A DNA stretch of 64,000 bases from Mastigamoeba balamuthi (taxonomy: Eukaryota > Evosea > Mastigamoebida > Mastigamoebidae). A model generated the notes under the pieces. The model was not told where the DNA came from and did no database searches. It worked only from the letters and a program-made list of their open reading frames with translations. Both the position numbers and the translations under genes were made by a program. The DNA lies in NCBI GenBank assembly GCA_902651635.1, contig CACRSC010000080.1:54417-118416 (forward strand), read 5' to 3'. This document shows positions 48,149 to 56,776 of the stretch, in pieces. The number at the start of each line of letters is the position of its first letter. Position 1 is the first letter of the stretch.

Positions 48149-49048
48149 ATGTCCCGCCTTGCTGTTGTCGTTCTGGCCACCGCCCTTGCTGCCACGGGCT
48201 TCGCTGTAAGCGCAGTGCACACCTCGCCCCCACCTTACTCCGATGCTATCAGCAATGCAGCGGCCCCACCAGGTGTGTCCTCAGGTGCACGGCTGTGTAT
48301 AACGGGTAAGCCCGTTTCTCTTTTATTTCCTCTAAAAGACCCGAAAAGGCCGTCGGGAAGCGCCTTCCCGAGACACCTTCTGCCACAAACCACCGTGCAG
48401 CTCCTCAGCAAGAGCGGGGCCTTTGCTCAGATCCCTGGGGGCTGGGTGCCTGCATCAAACCTGGGCTGCGTCTGCTCGTCTCCTGCCTCGACCTACTCGA
48501 GCAACGCCAATGCCCGCACCATCGCGGCGTACCTGATGGAGCACGAGGGCGTCTCCGACCCCGCGGCCATCGCGGTCATCCTGGGCAACATCCAGCAGGA
48601 GTCCTCGTTCAACCCCCTCGCCTGCCAGGCGTATGAACCAGCCCACAGTCGCCCGTGACCAAGTGGCCGCGAACAGGTACGGGGGACCCGCCTCGTCGCT
48701 GAGGAACTGCCCTTCGGGAGGCGTCGGCATCATCCAGTGGTCTGGCTCTCGTCGCACGGCCCTCCTGGCGACCTCGAACCCCGACTCGCTTGCCAACCAG
48801 CTGGCATTCCTCGTCGGTGTACGTAACAGTTTGTGGGCTGTGTGGGTACCAATCACCGAGACACACTGCAGGAGAGCGACTGGAGGAACGTCAGGGAGTG
48901 CTTCCGCACGCAGGGGAGGGCAATCGGGTCTCCCAGCGATGCGCAGTCGTCCTCAGGGTCGTACTGGGCCTGTGCTCGGAGGTGGATCCGCTGGGGCACC
49001 GCCGGCAACCGCGGGACCTACGCCAACAACTGGATGAGGTCCTGCTGA
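48149..49048 (+). CDS. Secreted phage-type lysozyme, copy 1
   Basis: 255 residues from exons 48149-48305, 48339-48630, 48677-48818 and 48872-49048. Signal peptide MSRLAVVVLATALAATGFA-VSA, then a short SH3b-like segment (LLPQTTVQLLSKSGAFAQI, GGWVPASNL). The main domain matches phage tail lysozymes (PF18013 type): ARTIAAYLMEHEGVSDPAAIAVILGNIQQESSFNPLA, with the catalytic Glu expected in QQES, then GGVGIIQWSGSRR, SLANQLAFLVG, ESDWRNVRECFRT and RWIRWGTAGNRGTYANNW. It should cleave bacterial peptidoglycan outside the cell or in phagosomes. The first intron is only 33 bp and in frame, so a retained version is possible. It has introns and GC-rich codons like its neighbours, so it is resident in this genome rather than contamination. 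Confidence 0.88.
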
Positions 49049-49252
49049 AGCCTCCGAGGCCCTCCCTCTCGCGTCTCCCCTTTTCATCACTCAACCAAGA
49101 GAGATCGAGAATGCAGCAGCACATCAGTTGATTGCCGGCCGTTTTTTTTGGATGGCCTACCAGGCGCCGATTCTCGCAGTTGTGAATCTGCTCTGCTGTG
49201 TTGGGGGCGGCGTTTCTTTTGTTGTCCAGTTGTCCCAGCGCCCGCGCCTTCC

Positions 49253-49912
49253 ATGGCCCAAGCGGTTGTCAACATCGACGTGACGTCAGACCTCGCGTGC
49301 CCGTGGTGCTACGTCGGCAAGGCGCGCCTCACGGCCGCCCTCGAGGAGGCGCGCGGGCGCTGGCCCGGGGCCGTGTTCCGCGTGCGGATGTTCCCGTACA
49401 TCATCGACCGCGCGACGCGGCCGGCGGGCGAGACGTACCGCGACTACAACGTGCGGCGCTGGGGGGGCGACGGCTGGACCCGCGACCTGCGGCGCAGCGG
49501 GCGCGGCGACGGCCTGGCCTTCGCCGACTGGCGCTGGTGGCCCAACACGGTCAACGCGCACAGGCTGGTCCTGCACGCCGCCAGGACGCTGGGCGAGGGC
49601 GCCGACGCCCGCGTGGTCGCCGCGCTCTTCGACGAGTGCTACGAGCGCGGCGCCAACATCAGCGGCGTCGAGGAGCTCGACCGCATCGCGCGCGCCTGCG
49701 GCGTCGAGGGCGCCCGCGGGGTGCTCGAGTCCGACGCCTACGTGCGCGAGCTCGACGAGCTCGACGGCGAGGCCAAGCGCAGGGGCATCGACGGCGTGCC
49801 GCACTTCGAGATCTACGGCGGCGCGCTGTCCAGGGAGCGCGCGGTGCGCCTGGGGGGCGCGCAGCCCTCGTCCCAGTTCATCCGCGCGTTCGAGACCGTT
49901 CTGGGGCGCTGA
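49253..49912 (+). CDS. DsbA-family thiol oxidoreductase (FrnE/2-HCCA isomerase type)
   Basis: Intronless, 219 residues. Thioredoxin-fold protein with the active site at residues 12-18 (DLACPWCYVGKARL: CPWC), as in the FrnE branch of DsbA proteins. Typical helical-domain features RWWPNTVNAHRLVLHAA and ALFDECYERGANI follow, and the cis-proline loop is GIDGVPHFEI. No signal peptide, so cytosolic. Its substrate is unknown; relatives are disulfide oxidoreductases or glutathione-dependent isomerases. A broken copy of its 3' end lies 0.9 kb downstream. The lack of introns, unusual for this window, could reflect late transfer from a bacterium. Confidence 0.85.
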   Translation: MAQAVVNIDVTSDLACPWCYVGKARLTAALEEARGRWPGAVFRVRMFPYIIDRATRPAGETYRDYNVRRWGGDGWTRDLRRSGRGDGLAFADWRWWPNTVNAHRLVLHAARTLGEGADARVVAALFDECYERGANISGVEELDRIARACGVEGARGVLESDAYVRELDELDGEAKRRGIDGVPHFEIYGGALSRERAVRLGGAQPSSQFIRAFETVLGR

Positions 49913-51398
49913 GCGCTCCCTGCTTGCTCCGGGTGGGACTCCTGCTGCGAACAGAGCGAGGTCAGTCCACGCTGTCGCAGAGTGGGCTGTATCGCGTGCA
50001 ACCGACGGTCCAAAGAGGCAAAGAGAGATTACATCAATCAGTTGATGCTACAACTTGTAGACACAGACATCATTTTTCATTGCGCGCCGAACTATCAAGT
50101 GATCGACAGACAGCGCGGCACATGGCGCAGCCTGCTACCGTGCTATACGTTTAATACGTTAGATGGTGGCCCCCCCCCCCGGCTTGTGGCGTAATAAATA
50201 CGTGGCATGGTAGCACCGCAAAAAATATACTGTTAAACAAGCCCCCCGTTTACGGTCTCGCGATCCCTGCCCTGCAGCCTAACGCGCACCTAGAGCAGCA
50301 CGTTCACGCGCCTGCCATCGCCGCGGACACCCCAATCGACAGCCCACACGCGGGTGAGCTGAAGAAGCTGCGCAGCATCAACGCCGCCGTCGTCACCACC
50401 GATGAAGTGGTCCTGGAGCGCCGTGCGTATTCACACCGCCACAAAACAATCAATTGAATTGACTACTACTGTTGGCCGCGGAATCGCATTCACTCTGTCT
50501 CCTCTCCCACGCACCCAGACACGGCGGTGCTTTATTCCGAGGCCGCGGAGCCCCAGTGGGTGGCTAGCCACCCTCTGTGAACACTGAGCCATTGAGTGAG
50601 GGCATGTGCAATGAGAGGAGCTCATCCCGCGCACCAGCGACATCGAGGGTACCCAAGTGTGCTGCCTGCGATGGGCGAGCAGGCCAAGCGCAGGGGCATT
50701 GGCGGCATGCAGCACCTCGAGATCTCTGGCGGTAGGCTGTCAAGGGAGTACGCGGTGCACCTAGAGGCAGAACGAAGCCCACTTTCCTGTTTGAGATGGT
50801 TTTGGGGCGCTGGGGCTGAATGCATACTCTCTTCTCTGCTGCACCAGTACATTGGCTGGGCAGAGCGATAGGAAATTCTCGTTGAGTCTGTGCACGCTGG
50901 TGCGGTACGAACGTCTATCTAGGCTCGTGTCCGCAGAACTGTTTCCAAGAGCCGCCCACACCACAGACACCTCGATGAGGGTTGCGACATGTCTTGAAGG
51001 CCTTAGCTGCGGAGCATCTCCTGATACGCTGGACGCGCTGCCACGTCAGGGCGGATGGTGCATTTTTCTCGTGTTGCCTTGATTAGTTATTCGTGACGGG
51101 AACAGTCGGGAGACGTGGAAAATGTCGGACAGAAAACGTGGCGAGAGTCACAGTTCCGTGGCTGAATTTGAAGAAGTCACTCCCCACGGATACTGGCGCA
51201 TATCACGGAGTGCTGCTGATATTTGCAAATGTACACCATCAGAGGCGCATGAAGAAGGGTCAGTGAAAACTCGCTTCTGCGGCAGGGAGAGAACACAGAC
51301 CGAGGAATTGTGTCCAGATCAAAATGGTAGCAATTCCATCGGTTGCGTCACACGAGGGATTCACAGAATCGTCACCGCTATTGACGTGTCTGGCAGGC
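49913..51398. other. Region between DsbA and lysozyme 2
   Basis: About 1.5 kb without an intact gene. Apart from the DsbA remnant listed separately, it shows stop-rich sequence on both strands. It is lower in G+C than the flanking genes, consistent with decaying duplicated DNA. Confidence 0.45.
50675..50820 (+). pseudogene. Remnant of a second DsbA-like gene
   Basis: Reads AKRRGIGGMQHLEISGGRLSREYAVHL against AKRRGIDGVPHFEIYGGALSRERAVRL in the intact gene at about 49770-49850, with similar DNA throughout. The cis-proline is lost (VP to MQ) and the upstream active-site half is absent. It marks an old duplication of the lysozyme-DsbA block. Confidence 0.8.
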
Positions 51399-51404
51399 TA
51401 TAAA
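51399..51404 (+). promoter_or_regulatory. TATA box of lysozyme 2
   Basis: TATAAA lies 62 bp before the lysozyme 2 start codon, in GGCTATAAATTGG. Spacing fits a core promoter with a short leader. Few other genes in the window have a TATA box at this distance. Confidence 0.5.
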
Positions 51405-51465
51405 TTGGTTCGTTCTGGGTCATTTCTATCAAGCAAGCAATCTATCAGGAAACCCCGAACAGAAC

Positions 51466-52369
51466 ATGTATTACCTCGTAGCCATTGCACTCCTCGCCGT
51501 CACCGCCGCTGCTGTGAGCTCTCATTCTTGTTTGCCGCTGACGGGGTCCCCTTCGCAGCAATGCAGTGGACCCACTCGCTGCGTACAGCGCTGCTCAGCC
51601 GTCTATTCCGCGTCAGTCTCCAGTCACTCACCGCGATGACGTCTGACCCACATCTTCTCCCGCAGGCCTGCCTCCGGAGGACCCACGTACCCTAGGAAGC
51701 TGCTGCCGCAGACCCCTGTCCAGTACTCCAGCAAAACCGGGGACTTTGCCAAGATCACGGGGGGCTGGGTCCTCGCGTCCAACCTCGTCTGCTCGTGCTC
51801 GTCGGCTGCGTCGGCCTACTCGAGCAACGCCAACGCCCGCACCATCGCGGCGTACCTTATGGAGCACGAGGGCGTCTCCGACCCCGCGGCCATCGCGGTC
51901 ATCCTGGGCAACATCCAGCAGGAGTCCTCGTTCAACCCCCTCGCCTGCCAGGCGTATGAGAGACAGTAGCCGCCCGTCTTCAGCTCACGTGGAAGCCCGC
52001 AGGTAGTATGGCGGACCAGCCACCTCGCTGAAGAGGTGCCCGAGTGGCGGCGTCGGCATCCTCCAGTGGTCGGGCTCGCGTCGCAATGCGCTTCTTGCTA
52101 AATCGAACCCCGACTCGCTCGCCACCCAGCTCGCCTTCCTGGTTGCCGTGCGTTGGCGATTGGCTGGAGCGGTAGACTGACAACGGGGACAGGAGAGCGA
52201 CTGGACCGCCGTGAGGGACTGCTTCCGCACCCAGGGCAAGGCGATGGGATCGCCCAGCGACGCTGCGTCGTCGACGGGGTCGTACTGGGCGTGCTCGCGC
52301 AAGTGGATCCGCTGGGGCACCGCCGGCAGCCGCGGCACGTACGCCAACAACTGGCTGAAGTCCTGCTAG
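51466..52369 (+). CDS. Secreted phage-type lysozyme, copy 2
   Basis: Paralogue of copy 1: 234 residues from exons 51466-51513, 51559-51611, 51666-51951, 52007-52147 and 52193-52369. Signal peptide MYYLVAIALLAVTAAA; the segment QCSGPTRCVQRCSAVYSAPAS replaces the corresponding N-terminal part of copy 1. The lysozyme domain is nearly identical over ARTIAAYLMEHEGVSDPAA and ILGNIQQESSFNPLACQ, then GGVGILQWSGSRRNALL and ESDWTAVRDCFRTQGKAMG. Splicing after CQ apparently uses a GC donor (CAG|GCGTATGA), which keeps the frame; a GT two bases on, used in copy 1, would give a stop here. The four extra Cys near the N-terminus suggest a small disulfide-bonded cap. Confidence 0.85.
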
Positions 52370-52411
52370 AAACCCCCCACAAAAGCCCTGGCAACACAGG
52401 CCCTCCGAAGC

Positions 52412-52412
52412 C

Positions 52413-52438
<26 letters not shown>
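52412..52438 (+). repeat. (CT)n microsatellite
   Basis: Thirteen or so consecutive CT units just beyond the lysozyme 2 stop codon, in the shared 3' flank with INO1. Confidence 0.85.
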
Positions 52439-52443
<5 letters not shown>

Positions 52444-52659
52444 TGGAAGGTCGTCGTCGTTCAGTGGCTCCCTCCACTCTCGGTAGATGGCCCATGTCCC
52501 GACCACTGAACCACACTGGACAGAAGAAAACGATGGAACAAAGTGAACGGGCCAATTGGAATTGGGATCAATTCAGACTCTGCATTGTTGGGTCTTGGGG
52601 AGTGGTCAATAGAGCTTCACATCCCCCGGGAGGAACTAAAGCAATGCAAGGAGATTGCT

Positions 52660-54394
52660 CTAGGCGAGGACGAGGCCCTTGGTCTTGCACTCGAGGAGCA
52701 TGTTGTTGTTGGGCGCCAGGCCGACGAGAGCGCGGAGGACGTTCTCGATGCACTCGCGCTGGCGGGCCAGGGCGTTGACGACGGGGGTGCCCTTGGGCAC
52801 CTCGGGCGCCTTCAGCAGGTACGAGAGCAGCGACAGGACGGGCTCCATCGTGTCCCACTTGTCCGACGACGGGGCGCGGTAGTGGATGCGCGACGAGAGC
52901 TCGGCCATGATGACGAGGTCGAGCATGACGGGCGCCGCGAGCAGCGAGTCCTCGCAGACGTTGTGCAGCGAGATGGTGTTGCGGCCGCCGAGGAAGATCT
53001 CGCTCTCGTACTCGTCGAGCGCGCGCTTGCTGTCGCCGACGGCGGGGACGTACTTAATCACGATGACGTGGTCGGGGTGCTCGCCCGGGGCGTAGAGCAG
53101 GCCCCTGGCGCTGTCGACGACGTCCTCGACGACACCGGCCTTGGAGATCTCCTTGCTGCGGAACTGGGCGGGGGCGCTGAGGTTGCGGCCGTCGTTGTTG
53201 CCGAGGTGGTTGTACGAGACGATGCTCCTCATCTTGATGCCGGCGCCGATGAGGAAGTCGGCCAGGACCGACTTGATCTTGGTCTGGCCCGTCTTGAAGT
53301 CGTCGCCCGCGACGAACGTGTGCTGGCGGGTGGCCAGGTCGATGGCGCCGGGGACGAGGGCGTTCTGGGGCGAGCCGTTGATGAACGTGCAGCCCTCGAG
53401 CGCCGAGGCGACGGCGAACATCGTGCTCTGCGAGATCTCGGCCTCGTTGCGGGCGATGGCGGCCAGCAGGTTGTCGGCCGTGTCGTTGAGGCCGTCGATG
53501 AGCTGCGAGTAGCGCTCGGTCGTGGCCGTCCAGAGGACGACGACCTGGTCGAGCACGTTGGACTCCTTGAACGCCTGGATGTCCTTGCGCAGGTGCTCGA
53601 GCTGCTGCTGCTTCGTGCCCGTCAGCACGTTGTTGGCGCGCTCGCTCTGGTTCGCCGCGATGAAGTCGGGGAAGTACACCGACGGCAGCGGCTTGATCTT
53701 GCTCAGGTAGGGCTCGAGCTTCCTCTGCAGCTCGTAGTCGAGCACGCACGCGCGCCTCGCGGCCGTCGCGAGGTCCGCGTTGTTGATGTCCCAGCCGCCA
53801 ACGACAATCTCGTTGGGGTTGACCATGGGGACGATGTCCTTGATCGGGACCCACACTTCCTCGCCGTCGGCCGTCGAGCCCAGGCGGACCGTCGAGCACT
53901 GCGTCATCGAGCCGAAGTAGTTGGCCTTCTGCACGCCGGTGCGCACGTTCCACTCGAGCCCCATCTTGTTGGCCAGGAGCCCGGCAGTCAGCGTCGTGCC
54001 GTTGTTCCCCGCCAGGCCCACCATCATCAGCCTGCAGAGATGCACATAGGTCCGCGTTAGCGCGTTTTGTCCCGTTTTGAAAAACAGGCAGCGTAAAAAC
54101 CGAATGAAACAGGAGAAGATCACGAGAAAAGCGCGGTGCGCGCGCGGGAGAGAGAAGGAAGGGGGTTGCGTACCCGAGGCGGGGGAGCTTGCGCGAGGTG
54201 CGGAAGACGACATCGGTCTTCACGGGGGCAGCGACGACGCGCCCGTCGTGCTTCTCGATGACGGTCGACTCGTAGACGTAGTGCGTCGTGATGTCCGTCG
54301 GGGTGTACTCGACGTTGGGCGACGCCACCAGCACCTTGGCACCGGTGGTATCGGCCTGGATCAGCTTGGCGACAGTCTGCTTGTCCAGAGGCAT
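52660..54394 (-). CDS. INO1: Inositol-3-phosphate synthase
   Basis: NAD-dependent enzyme converting glucose 6-phosphate to 1D-myo-inositol 3-phosphate, the first step of inositol lipid synthesis. 530 residues from exons 54394-54174 and 54031-52660. The Rossmann nucleotide loop reads [22 protein letters not shown]; then [47 protein letters not shown] and the catalytic-core block [33 protein letters not shown], and [21 protein letters not shown]. Length and motifs match eukaryotic MIPS throughout. Cytosolic. Confidence 0.97.
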
Positions 54395-55555
54395 TCTTCT
54401 TGTTGTTGGTTCTAGAGCTTGGGTTGCTGCGTGTGGGGCTTGGGGTAGTTGATGGGGTTGGGGTTTGAGTCTGAGACTGCCTCTGGGCTGTCGCTACAAG
54501 TCGTGATCCTGAACACCGGTCTCGTAGACACGGGTCATAAACGTCCGGATGGAACGGGGTTGGGGGGAGAGTGCTCCGAGTGCGCCTGTGAAGGGCTGTG
54601 CTTGTCTGACGAACAGAAAGCTTGTGAACTTAAGTCAGAAAAAATCTCCCCTTAAATACCCGCCAGTCCCCCCCAAAAACGTCAGGTCCTGGCTTTTTCT
54701 CAGCCCAAAAAGACACGTGGTCCTTCCTGCTCTCCCGTCCGCAAATCTCCTGTGCGATATTCTACTGGACGTCTCCCCCTGTTTCCGTTTTTGACGCCTG
54801 CCGCGAGTTGCACCCCGTGCCCGTGTGCGTGGTGTGCCCGTGGGGTGGGGGGCATGGCAGAACACCGGGCACAGAACACCTGCCGAACGGCCCCACCATG
54901 GGGAAAATATCGCCTGGGGCAATGCATTCGTGGCTTCTTTCTCCGGTGCGGAGTGGCCCACGTGGTCCCGTCCTCGCACACCGGCCGTGCCCGAACGCAG
55001 CGGAGCGGGTGTGGCGATGGAGGCGGCAGTGCAGGCCGTGCGTAGGGTGGCGTCGACACTCGCTTGCGCCTCCAGGGCCCACCGCAGTCGGATTGCCCCA
55101 GAGTTTCACTGCGCTGCTTTTTCAACCCGCACAGACCGGCGGACCCCCCACAGATCTGCCCCACCGCACAGCCCGAGGTCGACAAGGACCCCCGCTCCAC
55201 GTGCTGCGACGCGGTCCCTCTCCCCAGCACAGGCAGTCGCACCGCTCTGCATCTTTTTACGGCGCCGTCGGGCAGGGGGGAAGGTGTGGAGTGCGTTGCG
55301 ATTTGGAAAGTCGGCTGTGAGCGGGCGTGGGGGTCGATGGCGTTCGGCACAGCGAAATGGAATAGGCGCTGGAAGGCGCGCCTGCTGTTTCAGCAAGCAG
55401 CCGCAGGGGGAGGACTTCCCCCCTCCGGCGGGCACGCCCAACCGCTCAAGCGACCGCCGAACAACAAACTTGTGTTGCATTGGTCAGCGGCGTGTGTCTC
55501 TGCTGTCTGCCGGTGCGTTCAGGACCCGGGCGCCCCGCGTCGAGCAGTGCTGCGG
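54395..55555. other. Intergenic region
   Basis: About 1.16 kb between the INO1 start and the SURF4 stop, both minus strand. Several overlapping frames exist on both strands but none has family features, and their overlap in all frames suggests composition rather than genes. Nothing further seen. Confidence 0.4.
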
Positions 55556-56632
55556 CTAGTCTGCTTTCTTGGAGATGAGCTCGTCGACGCTGTACTTGCC
55601 GGGGCCGAACGAGCGCAGCAGGAACAGCCCGCCCGCCACTCCGATGTTGACGCAGAAGTGGTCGCGCGCGTGCAGCTCGTAGCCGATGCCCAGCAGCGCC
55701 TCCCAGAACCTCCAGAACACGATCGCCTCGACGAGCAGCCTACACGCATCAGCGTTCAACGCGGTCAACGCGGGGGCCCACGAGTACGAAATATAACGGC
55801 ACAGCAAGCAGCCCAGGGAAGGGGGGAGACGAGGGAGAGAGGGGAAGGGGGGAGGGAGGGCAACGCACGCGACAGAGAGCAGCAGGGCGCTGATCTCGGT
55901 CTTGAAGCCGACGGTGAAGGGCAGGGCGAGGGCGAACTGGAGGACCTTCATCCACAGCTGGTCGTGGCCGTCGCCCGGGGGCCGCAGGTGCTCGCGGGCC
56001 GTGTAGAGCTGGCGCGAGACCTCGCCCCAGCCGACGACGAGGAACAGCCCTGCGATCAGCAGCCGCACGGCCAGCAGCGCCGCCGACATGGCCGTCGACG
56101 TGGCCGCTGCGCGTCGCGAGCGCCTGGCGGCGTCGACGTCGGAGCCCTCGCGGGCGGCGTCGCCCATCAGGATGCCCGAGAGCGCGCGCTGGGCGAGGTG
56201 GGCGCGCTGCTGGAAGGCGGGGTCGCCGATGACGAGCATCAGGGCGCAGCCCAGCATCGAGAGCTTCTTCATCATGAGCTCGTTGACGTACCACGGGCGG
56301 CCCATCCAGAGCCACTGGTAGAGGCGGTCCGAGACGATCTCGAGCGCCTCGAGCAGCGCCAGCAGCACCAGCGGCACCGCGAACACGCGCACGCGGACGT
56401 TGAGCGCCACGAGCGCCGCGCAGACGGCCATGGGCAGCGCCGTGACGGGGAACGAGATGACGCCCCAGTACCACCAGTGGTCGTAGAGGTGCGTCGCCCC
56501 GTGGTTGAAGAAGTACAGGCACACCGCGACGCGCGCGGCGGCCATCGGCGCCCACCACGCCGAGCGCTCCCACCACAGGCGCGCTCGGCGCAGCAGCTGC
56601 GCGGCGGCCTGCTGGGCTGCTGCGGGCTGCAT
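55556..56632 (-). CDS. SURF4: SURF4/Erv29 ER cargo receptor
   Basis: Multi-pass membrane receptor that packs soluble cargo into COPII vesicles. 315 residues from exons 56632-55869 and 55739-55556. About seven hydrophobic segments; the C-terminal block LPFTVGFKTEISALLLSVA and the final pair IGVAGGLFLLRSFGPGKYSVDEL match the SURF4 family, where GFKT and LGPG-x-SxDE are typical. The end is SKKAD, so the last four residues KKAD form a KKxx di-lysine retrieval signal for return from Golgi to ER. The N-terminal half is divergent from animal SURF4. Confidence 0.85.
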   Translation of the reverse strand: MQPAAAQQAAAQLLRRARLWWERSAWWAPMAAARVAVCLYFFNHGATHLYDHWWYWGVISFPVTALPMAVCAALVALNVRVRVFAVPLVLLALLEALEIVSDRLYQWLWMGRPWYVNELMMKKLSMLGCALMLVIGDPAFQQRAHLAQRALSGILMGDAAREGSDVDAARRSRRAAATSTAMSAALLAVRLLIAGLFLVVGWGEVSRQLYTAREHLRPPGDGHDQLWMKVLQFALALPFTVGFKTEISALLLSVACVALPPPFPSLPRLPPSLGCLLCRYISYSWAPALTALNADACRLLVEAIVFWRFWEALLGIGYELHARDHFCVNIGVAGGLFLLRSFGPGKYSVDELISKKAD

Positions 56633-56637
56633 GGCTG

Positions 56638-56652
56638 AGATAGATATCTATC
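56638..56652 (-). promoter_or_regulatory. AGATATCTATCTCAG element at the SURF4 start
   Basis: The minus-strand AGATATCTATCT lies 6-18 bp before the SURF4 start codon, so at this distance it may be at the transcription start (initiator-like) instead of a distal factor site. Confidence 0.35.
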
Positions 56653-56776
56653 GCCCCAAAAAGCCGGTGGGGAAATCAAGCCCTGCAATTTCGCAAAAAT
56701 CTCAAGGGCTTTTTGAAATAACCGACATCTGCGCAGTGCTGCGGGAGTTCTGCAGGCAGGGACCCCGTGGGGAATC

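Noticed and set aside
54752-55559. Overlapping + strand frames between INO1 and SURF4
   Set aside because: Several frames overlap in all phases with mutually incompatible, Arg/Pro/Ser-rich translations, which indicates composition, not genes.
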